Below are positions 46,913 through 58,256 of a DNA stretch of 64,000 nucleotides, one piece after another. This stretch comes from Sipunculus nudus (Eukaryota > Annelida > Sipuncula > Golfingiida > Sipunculidae). A program made the translations under genes and the position numbers. A model generated the notes under the pieces. The model was not told the DNA's origin and made no database searches. It saw nothing but the letters and a program-made list of their open reading frames with translations. Location: the NCBI GenBank assembly GCA_026874595.1, contig CM049317.1:28397401-28461400 (forward strand), written 5' to 3'. Each line of letters starts with the position of its first letter. Position 1 is the first letter of the stretch.

Positions 46913-49900
46913 TATAATAATAATAAAAATAATGATAACTGTATTAATAATAGCTAATAAAAGCGTCAGATAGGAGATAGGTGTTCAAATTTGGTGCCAT
47001 GGAACGTTAATCTAACCTGTGTTATTCCTGGGAATTTTTTTTTATAATTATTGCTGAACGCTCAAGGACAGTTATAATGCTGCCCTTGACTATAAAACAG
47101 AAAGAACAACTTTTGCCTCATGATATCAGTAGATTCAGTTTATTTCCTTACACCTATCTGATCAGGGAAATGGCACATGCGGTGACGTCAATGTCCTCTG
47201 TGACGTCACGACCCCATTGTTTATGCCCACGGAAATCACCAAAAAAAAAAAAAACACGCCCTCTCTATTTACCGTAAGCATCCTAATGTGAGTACCCGTT
47301 ACCTGTCCTAAATATACGTCACGTTATTGGTCACTTGAACCAGTCTAATTGTTATCTGAGCTATGGTGATGGCCCTGTCATCCCTGTATCCGGCAGTCCT
47401 TCGGCCCTGACTCTTAAGACGTCCGTTTTCAGGGTAACCATAATAACCATTTGACCTAGAACGTTCTAATTTAAAATTCACCTGGGTCACTCAGAGAGAT
47501 CTTCCGTGAATTCTGAAACTATGTCACAATGGCATATCCTGCGACCTACAAGACAACAATTAACCTATCATATATTCCTGAACGAAAAGTTTGAACTAAT
47601 TCATGGAATGTAAATAAAATGCTTCATTTACACCTTTTAGATCTTCATCATGCAAATTAAAAAAAATACTTACCAAGCCAGTTATTAAAAGAATATAAGT
47701 TAAAGCTTTTGATTTCACTGGGATGTGTCCATATTGAGCAAACTATCATACAGCAGTTCCACGATTTCATTAACTAATGCAAATTCTTTCAATGCAAAAT
47801 GCTACCAATGTTTCACACGAAAAGCTTTATCTTTTAAATTAGACTGGTTGTGCACCATCAGGTAATTTAATTTGAGGTGTGGCGACTATCAATGAACGGC
47901 AATCTTAATAAACTTAGTTTTTTTTCGGATGTGGCTTCAGTTATTCACCTTAAATTTTGCTTGCTTATTCATCATGTTGCAATTTATATGTTTTTATTTT
48001 TAATACAACTATATATATATATATATTTTCCAGAATTCAGCCATACCATTGCCTTGGTCATGAATTGCATTAATTCTCCTACATGTGTTTGTGTAACCGA
48101 TGAAACTGTCTCGGGATAGGCCAATGTATAATTATTTAAATTTCGATGATGGTCCAGCTCATGATTGGAATACGAGAATATTCACTAATGCGTAGTCACG
48201 TATGACCGATGGGACATGGCAATATGGACCGAATAAGTGTTTGCTAACACTTGTAATGACAGTTTTGGGCAGTGTCCCACATTAAGTACCGCCCTCATGG
48301 CGCACCCCTGCATCTAGATTTATGTGGCTTTCAAATAACAGTCATGTCAGTTTATTAGCGAAGTTATGACTCATTTTGCCTCTGATGAACACTTTGAATT
48401 AATAATAAATGAAACTTATATTCCTTTTTATCATGAAAAACGCCATTTTACTACGATAGCTCCTATTTGCCTAAAGGTTTAGACAAAAACACTAACATCC
48501 CAATGTCATTCGCCTTGCATTTTCTCTACACTTCAATCTCAGGTTTTTCGATAGTACTAAATACTTTTTTTTTCATTTTGGCATGCTTAATGATTATTAA
48601 GAAACTTTTAGTTTTATTTCATGTAACAGTATCGGTTCATATTAATTAGGCGACAAACATTTTTGCCTATTGGTCAGGTAATGTGTTTGAATCAGACTAA
48701 CGCTAAAACCCAACAAAATCTAAACAAAATTGAAGATCTTTTTTTTCCCAAAATTTAACTAAAATTAAAGCATTTAAAAGCGTAATGTAATAGGCCATGT
48801 TTGTAGACCAGCTGATCATCGTGATCCATAAGTCATGGCAGTGAAATCGTCCTAATGGTATATTTTTATAAAATTTTTAAAAGTTACTAAATGGTTTCAT
48901 TATTAAACCGTAGTGTATCATACCATGATTTTCAATCAACTGATCGCAGTGCCTAATGGTATTGTTTTTCCATATTGGGCAGATATATTTTAATATATGT
49001 TATCTAAATACCATACATTCGACCTTAGAGTAACCGGTGGCTTTCAATCCCAAAAACTTTGTTTATTTAAGGTGGTTGTTTAAGAAATGGTGTGTGCAAC
49101 GTTAAACGCGGCCATTCCGACTTAAAAATGCCATGATCCAAATCTATTTACTCTTAAGATGCGGCAAACTGGATGAAATTCGAAGGAAAAAAATACTTGA
49201 TATCTAACCATAAAATGACCTGGCAGAATGCCAAGAAATTCTGTATGGACAATGGTGCCGTGCTCGCGAAGATCGAGTCCAAAGAAGAAGGGGAGTGGCT
49301 TGGTGAACAAGCTAAAGAACAAACATGGCTTGGTGGGAGTGACAGAAAAACAGGTATCTTTCTTCAATGTTATTGTTGTGCGTGTGTGTGTGTTTGTTCA
49401 CTACATAACTATTGCGAACATGAAGGGAATCCCAAAAAAATTCTCAGCGAATTATAGGAACGGGTAAAAAAGAATCGATTTCAACATGATCCGGATTCCA
49501 TAACGTCATCACTGAATAGTAATCAATGTCTCGGGCGGGGTGGATTCACAGTATCTCCGCTTGCCAAGGATTGCATATTAAGACAACATATGAAACGGGT
49601 GTTTCAGGGATATGTAAACACACTTTAAAATAATTTTAACAAGTATTTTAGGTTGATTAGCCCAAAGTATGTGTACACTTGACTGTAATATCATGTCAAA
49701 GTATGTTACTGCCCGTTGATCTATGCACGGTCCTTTTTATCGGTTCATGTACTGCTATCATCCGTTGGGGACAAAAGCACGTACATTAATTTTTTCAGAA
49801 AAAAACTCTATGGGACAACATTTTTTTCTGTATCCAATTTTAATTTTTAAATATCCAATTTATGTTGATTGAGAAACGATTACTTGAAATGTCGTCACTG

Positions 49901-51688
49901 TTTATACTTTTTGTAACTTAACTTTCACTTTGAAAAAGTAATTGGAGAAAATTGTTTGACTAAGTAGATAATCAACAAAAAATGAACAGGAACAACAAAT
50001 ATATATGCATGCTAAAATATATATTCGATCTTTTAATAGAAAAAAAATCTTTAACAATTAAACAGCTGGTTGAAACACAATAGAATAAAAGATATGGATC
50101 TACAGGGTTTACCTTAATATTTAATCTATCGAGTTGCAGTTTAATTCAAAGATGGGCAAATAACTGTTACAATCGTGTACCATATTGGATGTGCTCACCT
50201 ACTTATTGAATTTACAATCTATCTATTCATCTGCATTGGTGACCAATACCTCCGCCAAGCCTAGCGGCGGGGGTTATGATTTTGGGCGCGTATGTATTTC
50301 TGGTTATCTATTTATCTGTTTGTCTATTAGCATGATTACAACGGAGGTGCAATGACATTTTCAGGATAGCTCGACCGTGATACTAGGGACAATTGATTTA
50401 ATTTTGGGGGTGATCCATGCGAAAATAACCCCAGAATTAGCTCTAGTACTTGGGTTCTTGAAAGAGGGCAGGCCAGCCACGGTTGTAACTTGTTCGTTGT
50501 TGTCGGAGTTTGATGAAATTTTCAGGATAGCTCGGCAAGGATACAAGGAACAATTGATTTCATTTTGGGCCGATCGATGCTTAAAAAGCTCGGGATAAGT
50601 CCATTTTTTTTTTTTTTTGAAGGGGGGGGGGGGTCTTTTGCATATTTTTTTTTTTACACTGGGACGTTTATCAGGTGACGATATGACCATATTTGGAAAG
50701 AGTCGTGGCGTCATAGAGCACAATGACGTCGTTGCACGTGTACGTGCCCTTTCCCTGAAAAGTGTCAGTAGATCAACGTAAAGCAGGGGGGCAAAGCCTG
50801 CTTCTCGTTGTTTTTATAGCCCTGGGCCCTCTTTTAGTAGGAAATTTAATGATTTAAGCTCCCCCATACCCCCGGTTCCCACGGGAGATTGGGCCATTAA
50901 CCCGACTTTGTCAATTTTCGAGGGCTAGTTTCTTCAGGAGTAGCGTGTAAGATATATGGAATGTGTGTTGAGAGATTTCATATGAACGTGCACGGCGGCT
51001 TCTATCTCTGTGTTGCCCATTGATAACATCCAGAAACTTAAATATTCGCTACATGGAGCGATCATTTTTGCCTTATATAAGCATTCCGAATGCCGGGTCC
51101 ACGCATTAGGAATCCAATCCTTCGTTATTTCTCAGTAAGTGTACCGATTTATTAAGATTTCCGGATCCCGCATTCAGTAAATATAAGAAATCTTAGCTTT
51201 AGTCGGTAACTATATTTTACTTTACCTCTTAATAACCTCCGCTAAACGGCAGGGGTTATGTTTTCGCGGATGTTGGTTTGTTTGTTTGTCTGATAGCAAC
51301 ATTAGTCAACAATTTATACACGGATTTTGATGAAATCTTCATGATAGCTCGGTAATGATCAAGGGGAAAAATTTATTTAGATTTTGATACGGACACATTC
51401 TTGATCCAGTAATATTTTAAAGGAAAAATGCTGCTTTTCTGAGAGTTTCATTTGAGGCTAATGAGCTGAATTGGCGGTGGTCTGCGCATTCTGAGCGCTT
51501 TTCAATTGGCTAATCATTTAATCTTTATTGCGTATTATTTTTCATTGGCATTAACCGGAATTACCTCATGTCAGAAAACTGTCGTGGTTTGTAAAGCAGC
51601 CAATCTGTGTGCAGCCTTTGAAGTACAGTATATCAGTATAATATTTTATTATAAACTGATAGAAATGGAGAAAGGGAAAATCATTTTT

Positions 51689-51741
<53 letters not shown>

Positions 51742-53761
51742 TAAAAACCTTCACCTGATGATCGGGTATTATCCCGTAAAACAGTCTATAGTGAATTTAC
51801 GGTGTTTTTTCATCTTTATTTTTCTAAAATATAAATATTATTATTTGGAATGTTTTAAAGCGGAGGTACATATATCCTCCTTGCATTGACGCTCCTGTAA
51901 TTCATTCTGTAGAAGGCGTCTGGCGCTGGCTGGATGGTTCTCTTATGGATCTGCTTTCCATTTGGGCACCGGGACAGCCGGATGACTGGAAAGGATCGCA
52001 TTGCCTCACTTTCAGTAGTGGTACAAGCCAACCACACGAGTGGGGGACTGACTCTTGCGAAGAAAATCGGTATTTCATATGCCAGGAAAAGATACCAGGT
52101 GTGATTACACAGCATACATTATCATGTTAAGAATTATGAAATTAATTCAGAGAATTGTACGAGAATAAATGACTTTTAAGAGCTTCCAAACATTTGTTCC
52201 GGGAAGACTCCCCTTGGAGGGTCCTTAGATGTACCCATAATCAGAGTTATTCACACAGAGCCCCCAGGGCTCCCCGAAAAACCTACAGAGTGGGTCCATG
52301 GAGAATCTTTAGTTACTGATTGGTTCTACCTAGAAACTAAAACTAAAAGGGTTTTACATGGATCCCTTTTTTTTAGAGTGTACGCCTTTGTATTTACTGA
52401 TATATTTATCTATCGGTATCTATAAGACTTTGTGATGGGGCCTAGACAGTGAGCAGCAAAATGCTCGGCCTTCTCAGGTGGTGACCCGGGTTTGATCCAA
52501 GGTGCTGCCGTGAGAGTGGGTTGAAGCTTCCTACAAATCTCTCATTATTATCTTCAACTTTATCAGTATCCTCACTTTGCGCCTTAAATATTCAACTGTA
52601 TGCCGACACAGTCTGTAAAACTTTTTCGTTGCTGAGGGAGCCAGTGCGGGCTGATTTTTTCCGGAGACCTGTGGTTGGCTCGAACGCCGACTTCACTTTC
52701 AGTCAGGCAGTCAGACTTATAAGCATTAATATAATACATCACTATATTTCAATATCTGGCACAGCTTTCCTATGAGCCAAATATAGCTTGCACAAATACA
52801 TACATAAATCCAACTATCCGGGGGTGGGGGAGGGGGGGGGGGCAGAAGACAATGCCCCCCGCCCTACATTGGATTTAATACCGAGGGCAAATTACAATTG
52901 ATATTTCCTAGGAAGATGATGCATAAAATAATTTTCAATATATGAAAAATACCAACAATTTTACATCACATCCAATTACTGTTCAACTGCAATTATTCTG
53001 ATAAAGAAAGTGACCCATCAAAGGGATTTTTATTTTTATTTATCATGCGATAACTGGGAATTGGAAATAAAGAACCTTGCATCCGAAGCAAAGGATTAAT
53101 AAATTGAACTGACTGTAATAATTGTTCACTCATTTTCAGTTGTTATTTATGTTTAAATGTTTAGGCTAAATTTCAGTCTCAAACATTTCCCAGAAAAACA
53201 CATAAACAAACACCTTACTACGTACAAGAAATTCTGCAGGGGGTTATAATATAAAGAAATTGTGTGTAAGGAATTGTTTTAATTTCAGAAAACAATCAGA
53301 AGGGAACAGAGTATCATACCACAACAGGTGAAGGTCAACAGACGGAACCAACCAAAGGCCGACCGAGTGAACCAACCAAAGGTCAACAGACGGAACCAAC
53401 CAAAGGCCAACCGGGTGAACCAACCAAAGGTCAACAGACGGAACTAACCAAAGGCCAACCGACGGAACCAACCAAAATTCAATCGACGGAACAAAACGAA
53501 GGTCAACCGACGGAACCAACCAAAAGTCAATCGACAGAACCAAACAAAAGTCAACCAACGAAACCAAACAAAAGTCAATCGACGGAACCAAACAAAGGTC
53601 AACCGACGGAACCAAACAAAGGTCAACCGACGGAACCAACCAAAACTCAATCGACGGAACCAAACAAAGGTCAACCGACGGAACCAACCCCGGGAGCCAC
53701 TCCACATCGATTTTGCTTTATGACCAACACCCAAACGGGATTTAAAATGATTTGTGTTTAA
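44819..53761 (+). CDS. Secreted two-domain C-type lectin with repetitive TEPTK tail
   Basis: Five exons, all joined in phase 1: 44819-44876 (signal peptide MMRFEGFVIAAAFLF), 45190-45598 (CTLD1), 49159-49353 and 51913-52098 (CTLD2), 53289-53761 (tail, TAA stop). CTLD1 has ASWETARKACATA, RVWLGGK, then cysteines in FACYEP, DGICN and AACE; the last two are reached only after a 1-base shift near 45528, so this copy of CTLD1 is broken or misassembled. CTLD2 is complete: MTWQNAKKFC, TWLGG, GVWRWLDGS, WAPGQPDDW, HCLTF, WGTDSC, RYFICQEK. QPD predicts galactose-type specificity, but the usual WND is WGT, so calcium-dependent binding is uncertain. The tail has about fifteen GQPTEPTK-like octads, then CFMTNTQTGFKMICV. 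Without the tail exon, translation would end at TAA 52128 after ITQHTLSC. Likely an extracellular carbohydrate-binding or adhesive protein. Confidence 0.8.
45520..45535 (+). other. Frameshift in CTLD1 exon
   Basis: The frame ends CYEPTKNPQA then runs to a stop (ERHVLRWHL). The next frame resumes SGMFYDGICNKTKKAACE. One extra base, or two missing, in GGCCGAGCGGC explains it. There is no homopolymer here that would obviously favour a sequencing error. Confidence 0.7.
46112..47310. repeat. Inverted 20-bp pair around ATT/ATA-rich microsatellites
   Basis: CAGGTAACGGGTACTCAC at 46122-46139 is inverted at 47289-47306. Between them lie (ATA)n/(ATT)n runs (46408-46550, 46868-46930), (TA)n (46679-46708) and a short TAC run. 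All is intronic in the lectin gene. It could be a decayed foldback or DNA element, but only the 20-bp ends match. Confidence 0.45.
48032..48119 (+). CDS. Possible alternative terminal exon of the lectin gene
   Basis: Follows a strong TATATTTTCCAG acceptor and is open in phase 1, the phase used at every junction of the lectin gene. Encodes EFSHTIALVMNC, INSPTCVCVTDETVSG and stops with TAG. If used after the CTLD1 exon it would give a short single-domain form with a Cys-containing tail. No other support. Confidence 0.2.
50248..50600 (+). repeat. Dispersed repeat family, copy 1 (internally duplicated)
   Basis: Starts CCTCCGCCAAGC..GGCGGGGGTTATG and continues with GTCTATTAGCA and TTTTCAGGATAGCTCG. 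The last block occurs twice, about 160 bp apart. The same series appears at 51235-51400. Such CCTCCGC/GGTTATG repeats are widespread in marine animals. Non-coding, intronic in the lectin gene. Confidence 0.6.
51235..51400 (+). repeat. Dispersed repeat family, copy 2
   Basis: AACCTCCGCTAAACGGCAGG, GGTTATGTTTTCGCGGATG, GTTTGTTTGTCTGATAGCAA and ATGATAGCTCGGTAATGATC in the same order as copy 1. Confidence 0.6.
51695..51740. repeat. (TA)n microsatellite
   Basis: Intronic, 170 bp upstream of the second half of CTLD2. Confidence 0.95.
52430..52715 (+). repeat. Dispersed repeat, copy 2 (SINE-like with tRNA-like head)
   Basis: Collinear with 10480-10731 from GCCGTGAGAGTGGGTTG to CAGTCAGGCAGTCAG. The preceding 60 bases contain GTGACCCGGGTTTGATCC, which resembles a polymerase III B box (GGTTCGANTCC), so a tRNA-derived SINE is plausible. 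It lies in the intron between CTLD2 and the tail exon of the lectin. Confidence 0.5.
52810..52865. repeat. G-rich / C-rich low-complexity tract
   Basis: Runs of G followed by C runs, similar to the interiors of the GGGGCGGAT MITEs, but no inverted ends are recognised. Confidence 0.5.
53322..53693 (+). repeat. 24-bp minisatellite coding for 8-residue repeats
   Basis: About fifteen tandem 24-bp units with the core GAACCAACCAAAGG. Unit length is a strict multiple of three and all units stay in frame with the lectin exon, giving GQPTEPTK, GQQTEPTK, SQSTEPNK and similar. The minus-strand ORFs over it are mirror artefacts. Confidence 0.9.
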
Positions 53762-54400
53762 CAAGGCATAAATGCGATGAAGAGTTCATCGACTGAAATA
53801 TGAGATCCTTGAAATCTCTGTACACGTTATCACAGTAATGATAAATACAGACGGCACATAACCGCTATAACATGTTTTTTTGCCACAGCTTAACTTCTGA
53901 TCGTCGAATATCTTCTTTACTTTGGAGCGCATGAGATCAGAACAATAGTTGTATCTGATTTAATATGGAGATAACGGTTTCATTATATAGTGAGCTTTAA
54001 TAATGATGATGGCAGTCGGAAATATATATAAATTCCAGTCTTGTCTGAAAAGGCATAAATAAAACATTTATGAAATCGCTATAACCACCGCTACCAATCT
54101 TTGTCTTGTCAGGCAGAAAACAACACATCAGGAAGATGGCATGATGTAAGCTTTCAATCCACTTGCCCTGTTGTGTCAATGGTTGATTTAGTTAAGTTCA
54201 GATTGTCTCCTTGTAAGATATATCTCAAGGCATAAGTGTTCCAAACTACATCATTGCTCTGGCAGAATTTGCTTTACAATAAAGAGCCATTGCGCTTGAC
54301 GATTCTCTTGTTGCCACCATCAGACGTGTATGCGTTCATCCCAGCTCATGTTTGTGTTTGTGTGTAGGTTTTTGCGCGTGGTTGTCATGGCACGGTCTTG

Positions 54401-54692
54401 CATTGTTACTAAACCCAAATTGCTCAGGGGAAAATACTGGGCCGATCCGGGTTTCGAACCCATGTCGATGGCGCACATGTCCGACGTTCCAACCGCTTCG
54501 CTAGAAGAGCAAGCTTCACTAGCGAGACAGTTCGGTCCGCTTTTATACCACCACGTAACACACTCCCTCTCAAGAGCGCTCTGCTATCAGAACAATAAAA
54601 CTATCCCAGGAGTCATATTTTTGGTGAGCTTGGTGGCTGTAATTACTCAATTACTTCAAACCACCATTCCCTGGGCCACAAAGTTTGCCGTC
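54401..54692 (-). mobile_element. tRNA-derived SINE, copy A
   Basis: The minus strand has an A-box-like TAGCGAAGCGGTTGG (54503-54488) and, about 40 bases on, a perfect B box GGGTTCGAAACCC (54460-54448). The rest of the unit matches copy B over its whole length. No tRNA cloverleaf is complete, so it is not a tRNA gene. Confidence 0.7.
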
Positions 54693-54711
54693 ACTTTGGA
54701 CGAGTCCCCAT

Positions 54712-54962
54712 TTGTTACGAGCACAAATTATATAGGGGAAAACATTAGGCCGATCCGGGATTCGGACCCATGTTGGTGGTGCACAAGTCCGGCGTACCCA
54801 CCGCTTCGCTAGCAAAGCAAGCTTCACTAGCGAGACAGTTCGGTCCGCTTTCATGTCACCCCGAAACACACCCCCTCTTAAGAGCGTTCTGCTATCAGAA
54901 CAAGACTAATTATCCCAGGAGTCACACTTTGTTGAGCTTATTCCCTGGGCCACAAAGTTTAC
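54712..54962 (-). mobile_element. tRNA-derived SINE, copy B
   Basis: Same orientation as copy A, only about 20 bases from it. A box TAGCGAAGCGGTGGG, B box GGGTCCGAATCCC. Shared blocks include GGCCGATCCGGG, GCTTCACTAGCGAGACAG, TTCGGTCCGCTTT and ATTCCCTGGGCCACAAAG. Confidence 0.7.
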
Positions 54963-54999
54963 TGATTAATTGCATCAATAACCCCATGCAGCCAGAACC

Positions 55000-56390
55000 A
55001 AATCAACTGGAATGAAAACGGCATGCCAGACTGCGTCCGATAATTAAGAATTTATACAAATGGTGTGTTGAAAGATTCCCTGCATAAGGCGGGGTAGCGA
55101 GCCGGTGGTGGAACACGGCTGGTGATATGTTAACATGACTTTGTGACTGCCTGTTTGTGAGCTAGTGACGTCAGAATTGGTGTATAAAAAGTGTTCATGG
55201 TTACCATGAGAGACCTTTAACAAAAACACAATATAGTGTAAACAAAACATTGCCGACACGGCCATACTCTTTTCAAATACCCTTGCCTAGATTTTTTAGC
55301 GATATTTCTTTCACATATATTTTGTTTGCATAATTCAAATAAGCTTTAATCAAAGCAGGTAATGTGGCAATCTATGATGATTTAAACCAGAAAGGAGGAC
55401 ATTTTTACTTTACGACCACACGATGTTGCTATTGGTCTATCTAGAAAGTGCTGCAAAAAATGATGTTGCCAGTTTAAGTGTCTGCATCTGTTTATCCATG
55501 AAATGTAGAATTGACGTATACGTGACGTAACAAACGTGTGACGTACAAGTAAAATTATGACTTCATTACTACTAAACGTCAAATCTATGTAGTTTAAGAT
55601 CTTCAGCTAAATGTCGTCAAAAGTATGAAGTATATCGTATATATGTTCAGTCATATTTCTCTAAGAATAAATCATTTGGAATCAATACATGGGAGAATTC
55701 TTTTTTTTTTTTTTTTTGCTTTAGGTAACTGACAAATTGCTGTGACTTACCTCTGAGGTAAATAAAGATAAGCTTTAGTGCATTGTATAATAAAAAAAAT
55801 CACAACAGGTGGATAGGGGTGAAGGAATGAAGAATTATACTCAACATTCTTCTTATTCCAAGGGAGGATATTTTTATATCGCATGCCAGGCGGGTGCAAT
55901 CTGCCTGCCCGAAGATGTGGCACTTTAATAAATGTCCATTCATAAACTGATATTTCCTGGGAAACTGACGCGAAACACATTATCTGATATACGTAAGACC
56001 TCAAGATAAAATCTCATATTAGAACAGGTCTCTTATTCTTTCATTTAGAATTTAGATGCACTTTGGATGACAGAAAAACGGTGGAGATTTAGAAAAAGAA
56101 ATCTTCTGAGACACAGTTATAAGAGAGAAAAAAACCTGCACAAAAGTAACTTAATGACATGTAACAACACACTGGCGGTGTTTGTTATGTGTTCTACCTC
56201 AGACGTGCAGTCACTGGTCGCCCGATCCGTTTTACTTTCCCAGGGCGCAATGGAGTCTACTGATTTAACAGCCCTGGTATATCCTTCTCATGCAGCTGTC
56301 GTCCAAGGTCTCCTTTTTTTCTTAACCGCTTCTTAACCAATGAGACCGTGGTTTCACATCGTGAGTCGAGCAGCAAAATAAATAACATGA
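55000..56390. other. Stretch without a supported gene
   Basis: Only small unsupported ORFs and a T-run at 55700-55717. Confidence 0.4.
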
Positions 56391-56393
56391 GAC

Positions 56394-56880
56394 ACCCGCT
56401 CTCATTAGTCTCATTACACCGGGAAACCCGCTCTCGGTGGTCTGATTATACCGGGAAACCCACTCTCGTTGGTCTAATTACACCTGGAAACCCGCTCTCG
56501 TTGGTCTGATTACAGAGGGAAACCTGCTCTCGGTGGTCTGATTATATAGGGAAACCCGCTCTGGTTGGTTCGATTACATAGGGAAACCGCGAAAGCTGGT
56601 CTGATTACATAGCGAAACCCGCTCTCGTTGGTCTGATTACATTGGGCAACCCGCTCTCGTTAGTCTGATTACATAGGGAAACCCGCTCTCGTTGGTCTGA
56701 TTACACAGGGAAACCCGCTCTCGTTGGTCTCATTACACAGGGAAACCCGCTCTCGTTGGTCTCATAACGTAGGGAAACCCGCTCTCGTTGGTCTCATAAC
56801 ACAGGGAAACCCGCTCTTGGTGGTCTGATTATATAGGGAAACCCGCTCTTGTTGGTTTGATTACATAGGGAAACCCGCCG
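56394..56880 (+). repeat. 32-bp minisatellite, about 15 copies
   Basis: Each unit has CCCGCTCTCG, TTGGTCTGATTACA and AGGGAAA. The unit is very regularly 32 bp with point changes such as GTTGG/GGTGG and ACATAGG/ACACAGG. Not a multiple of three, no ORF. No spacers, so it is not CRISPR. Confidence 0.9.
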
Positions 56881-56999
56881 TAATAATGATAATAATAATG
56901 AGCCCTCTCCAACAAACTTTTATAAAAAAAAGTGGTCTGACAATACAGCCCGTCGAGCTGTCAGGAATCAAGAGTACCACAGAGGTTTACAATACGCCC

Positions 57000-57175
57000 C
57001 CGTATTTCTTGGAACCTCTGACCTAATTAAATATACATGGTTTTGCCGATAAGGTATAATTTATATGAGAACTATATTGGTAAATATTTATAATGAGTTT
57101 CATGCAAATGCATCATAATCCTGGTCTTGACGACACCACTCAGTAGCCTGGTGACCTCTAACCTCATTTGATACG
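57000..57175 (+). repeat. Diverged tandem duplication, unit 1
   Basis: CTCTGACCTAATTAAATAT, AATATTTATAATGAGTTTCATG and AGTAGCCTGGTGACCTCTAA recur in order at 57330-57505. Confidence 0.65.
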
Positions 57176-57329
57176 GATAGATTCTGTCTTTACTCGTACT
57201 CGAGCGAGACAGTAACTTGGCAAGTTGTTATGGTGATTTTCGTGTTAATCCATTAAGGTCCTGGTAAGTTATCACAGTGACACAACAAGTAAATTATCAA
57301 ACGGACACAAGGAGATACCACAAGGTATC

Positions 57330-57505
57330 CATGAAACCTCTGACATTTTTAAATATTCAGGAATTTTACCGAGAAGTTAATTCAAGTGAGATATTATATT
57401 AGTTTATAATACTGGTTAATATTTATAATGGGTTTCATGATAATCTCTCACATACCAGGAGAGTTATCTCACCGACATCATTAAGTAGCCCTGTGACCTC
57501 TGACA
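57330..57505 (+). repeat. Diverged tandem duplication, unit 2
   Basis: About 330 bp downstream of unit 1, moderately diverged. A third partial echo (CTCCTGTGACCTCTAAAATA) lies at about 57930. Confidence 0.65.
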
Positions 57506-58123
57506 TCATTAAAAATATGTGCGTATTTTGTATATAATCGAACACGGGCCAATGGGTATCGTCACAGCACATCAGAATACCGAGTTTAATTAAAATAGCT
57601 ACAATAGCAATTATGCAGTGAGCCTAATACTCAGACTTTAACGTGACTTCTTCGTGAACAGCCGGAGCTGTAACTTTGACTTTTTGAGTCAATTAAAGGG
57701 GATACCTAACCCCCTAACCCCCAATACAATTCAGTTCAAACATAATATATTGGTTTTCACATTATTTAGCGTGGTCTTGGGCGAGGGGGAGAGCAATAAT
57801 ATCGAACCCTGCAATTACTGTGATAAGAACACATTAATTCTCGAATAAAATTGTGCTATCTTAGAAAGGGTGGGGGGGGGGGGGGCATTCGGCAACATTA
57901 CCAGAAACCGTCGCGCTAGATCAGTATATTCTCCTGTGACCTCTAAAATATGATCTGTTGGCATAACTATTTATTAACACCCATTGTCGCTCCTGTGACT
58001 GAAGGTTGGGTATAATAATAAAGCAAGTAAATCGGGAACCCTCTGTATTCAAGGATATTGAACTATGATTCAGCATGGATGTACCAAAACCTATGAGAGC
58101 GATTGTGTGTATTGAGTTTGTGA

Positions 58124-58125
<2 letters not shown>

Positions 58126-58159
<34 letters not shown>

Positions 58160-58256
58160 AGTGAGAGAGAGAAAGAGAGGAAAGCAAAGATTGTGTGTGA
58201 GCTAGAGAGATAGAGAGAAAGAGGGAGGCAGAGTAAGAGAGACAGAGAGAGAGATA
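58126..58256. repeat. (AT)n followed by (GA)-rich microsatellite
   Basis: AT run, then interrupted GAGA tracts. From 58260 to 59420 no supported gene is seen. Confidence 0.9.

Noticed and set aside
53244-53764. Two minus-strand ORFs of 106 and 153 codons with VPSVDLCL/WFRRLTF repeats
   Set aside because: They are antisense mirrors of the 24-bp coding minisatellite of the lectin tail.
54440-54510. tRNA gene
   Set aside because: A and B boxes are present, but no complete cloverleaf or CCA-ready acceptor stem can be drawn, and the unit is repeated as a longer element.
56394-56880. CRISPR array
   Set aside because: Units are contiguous with no unique spacers and the DNA is eukaryotic.
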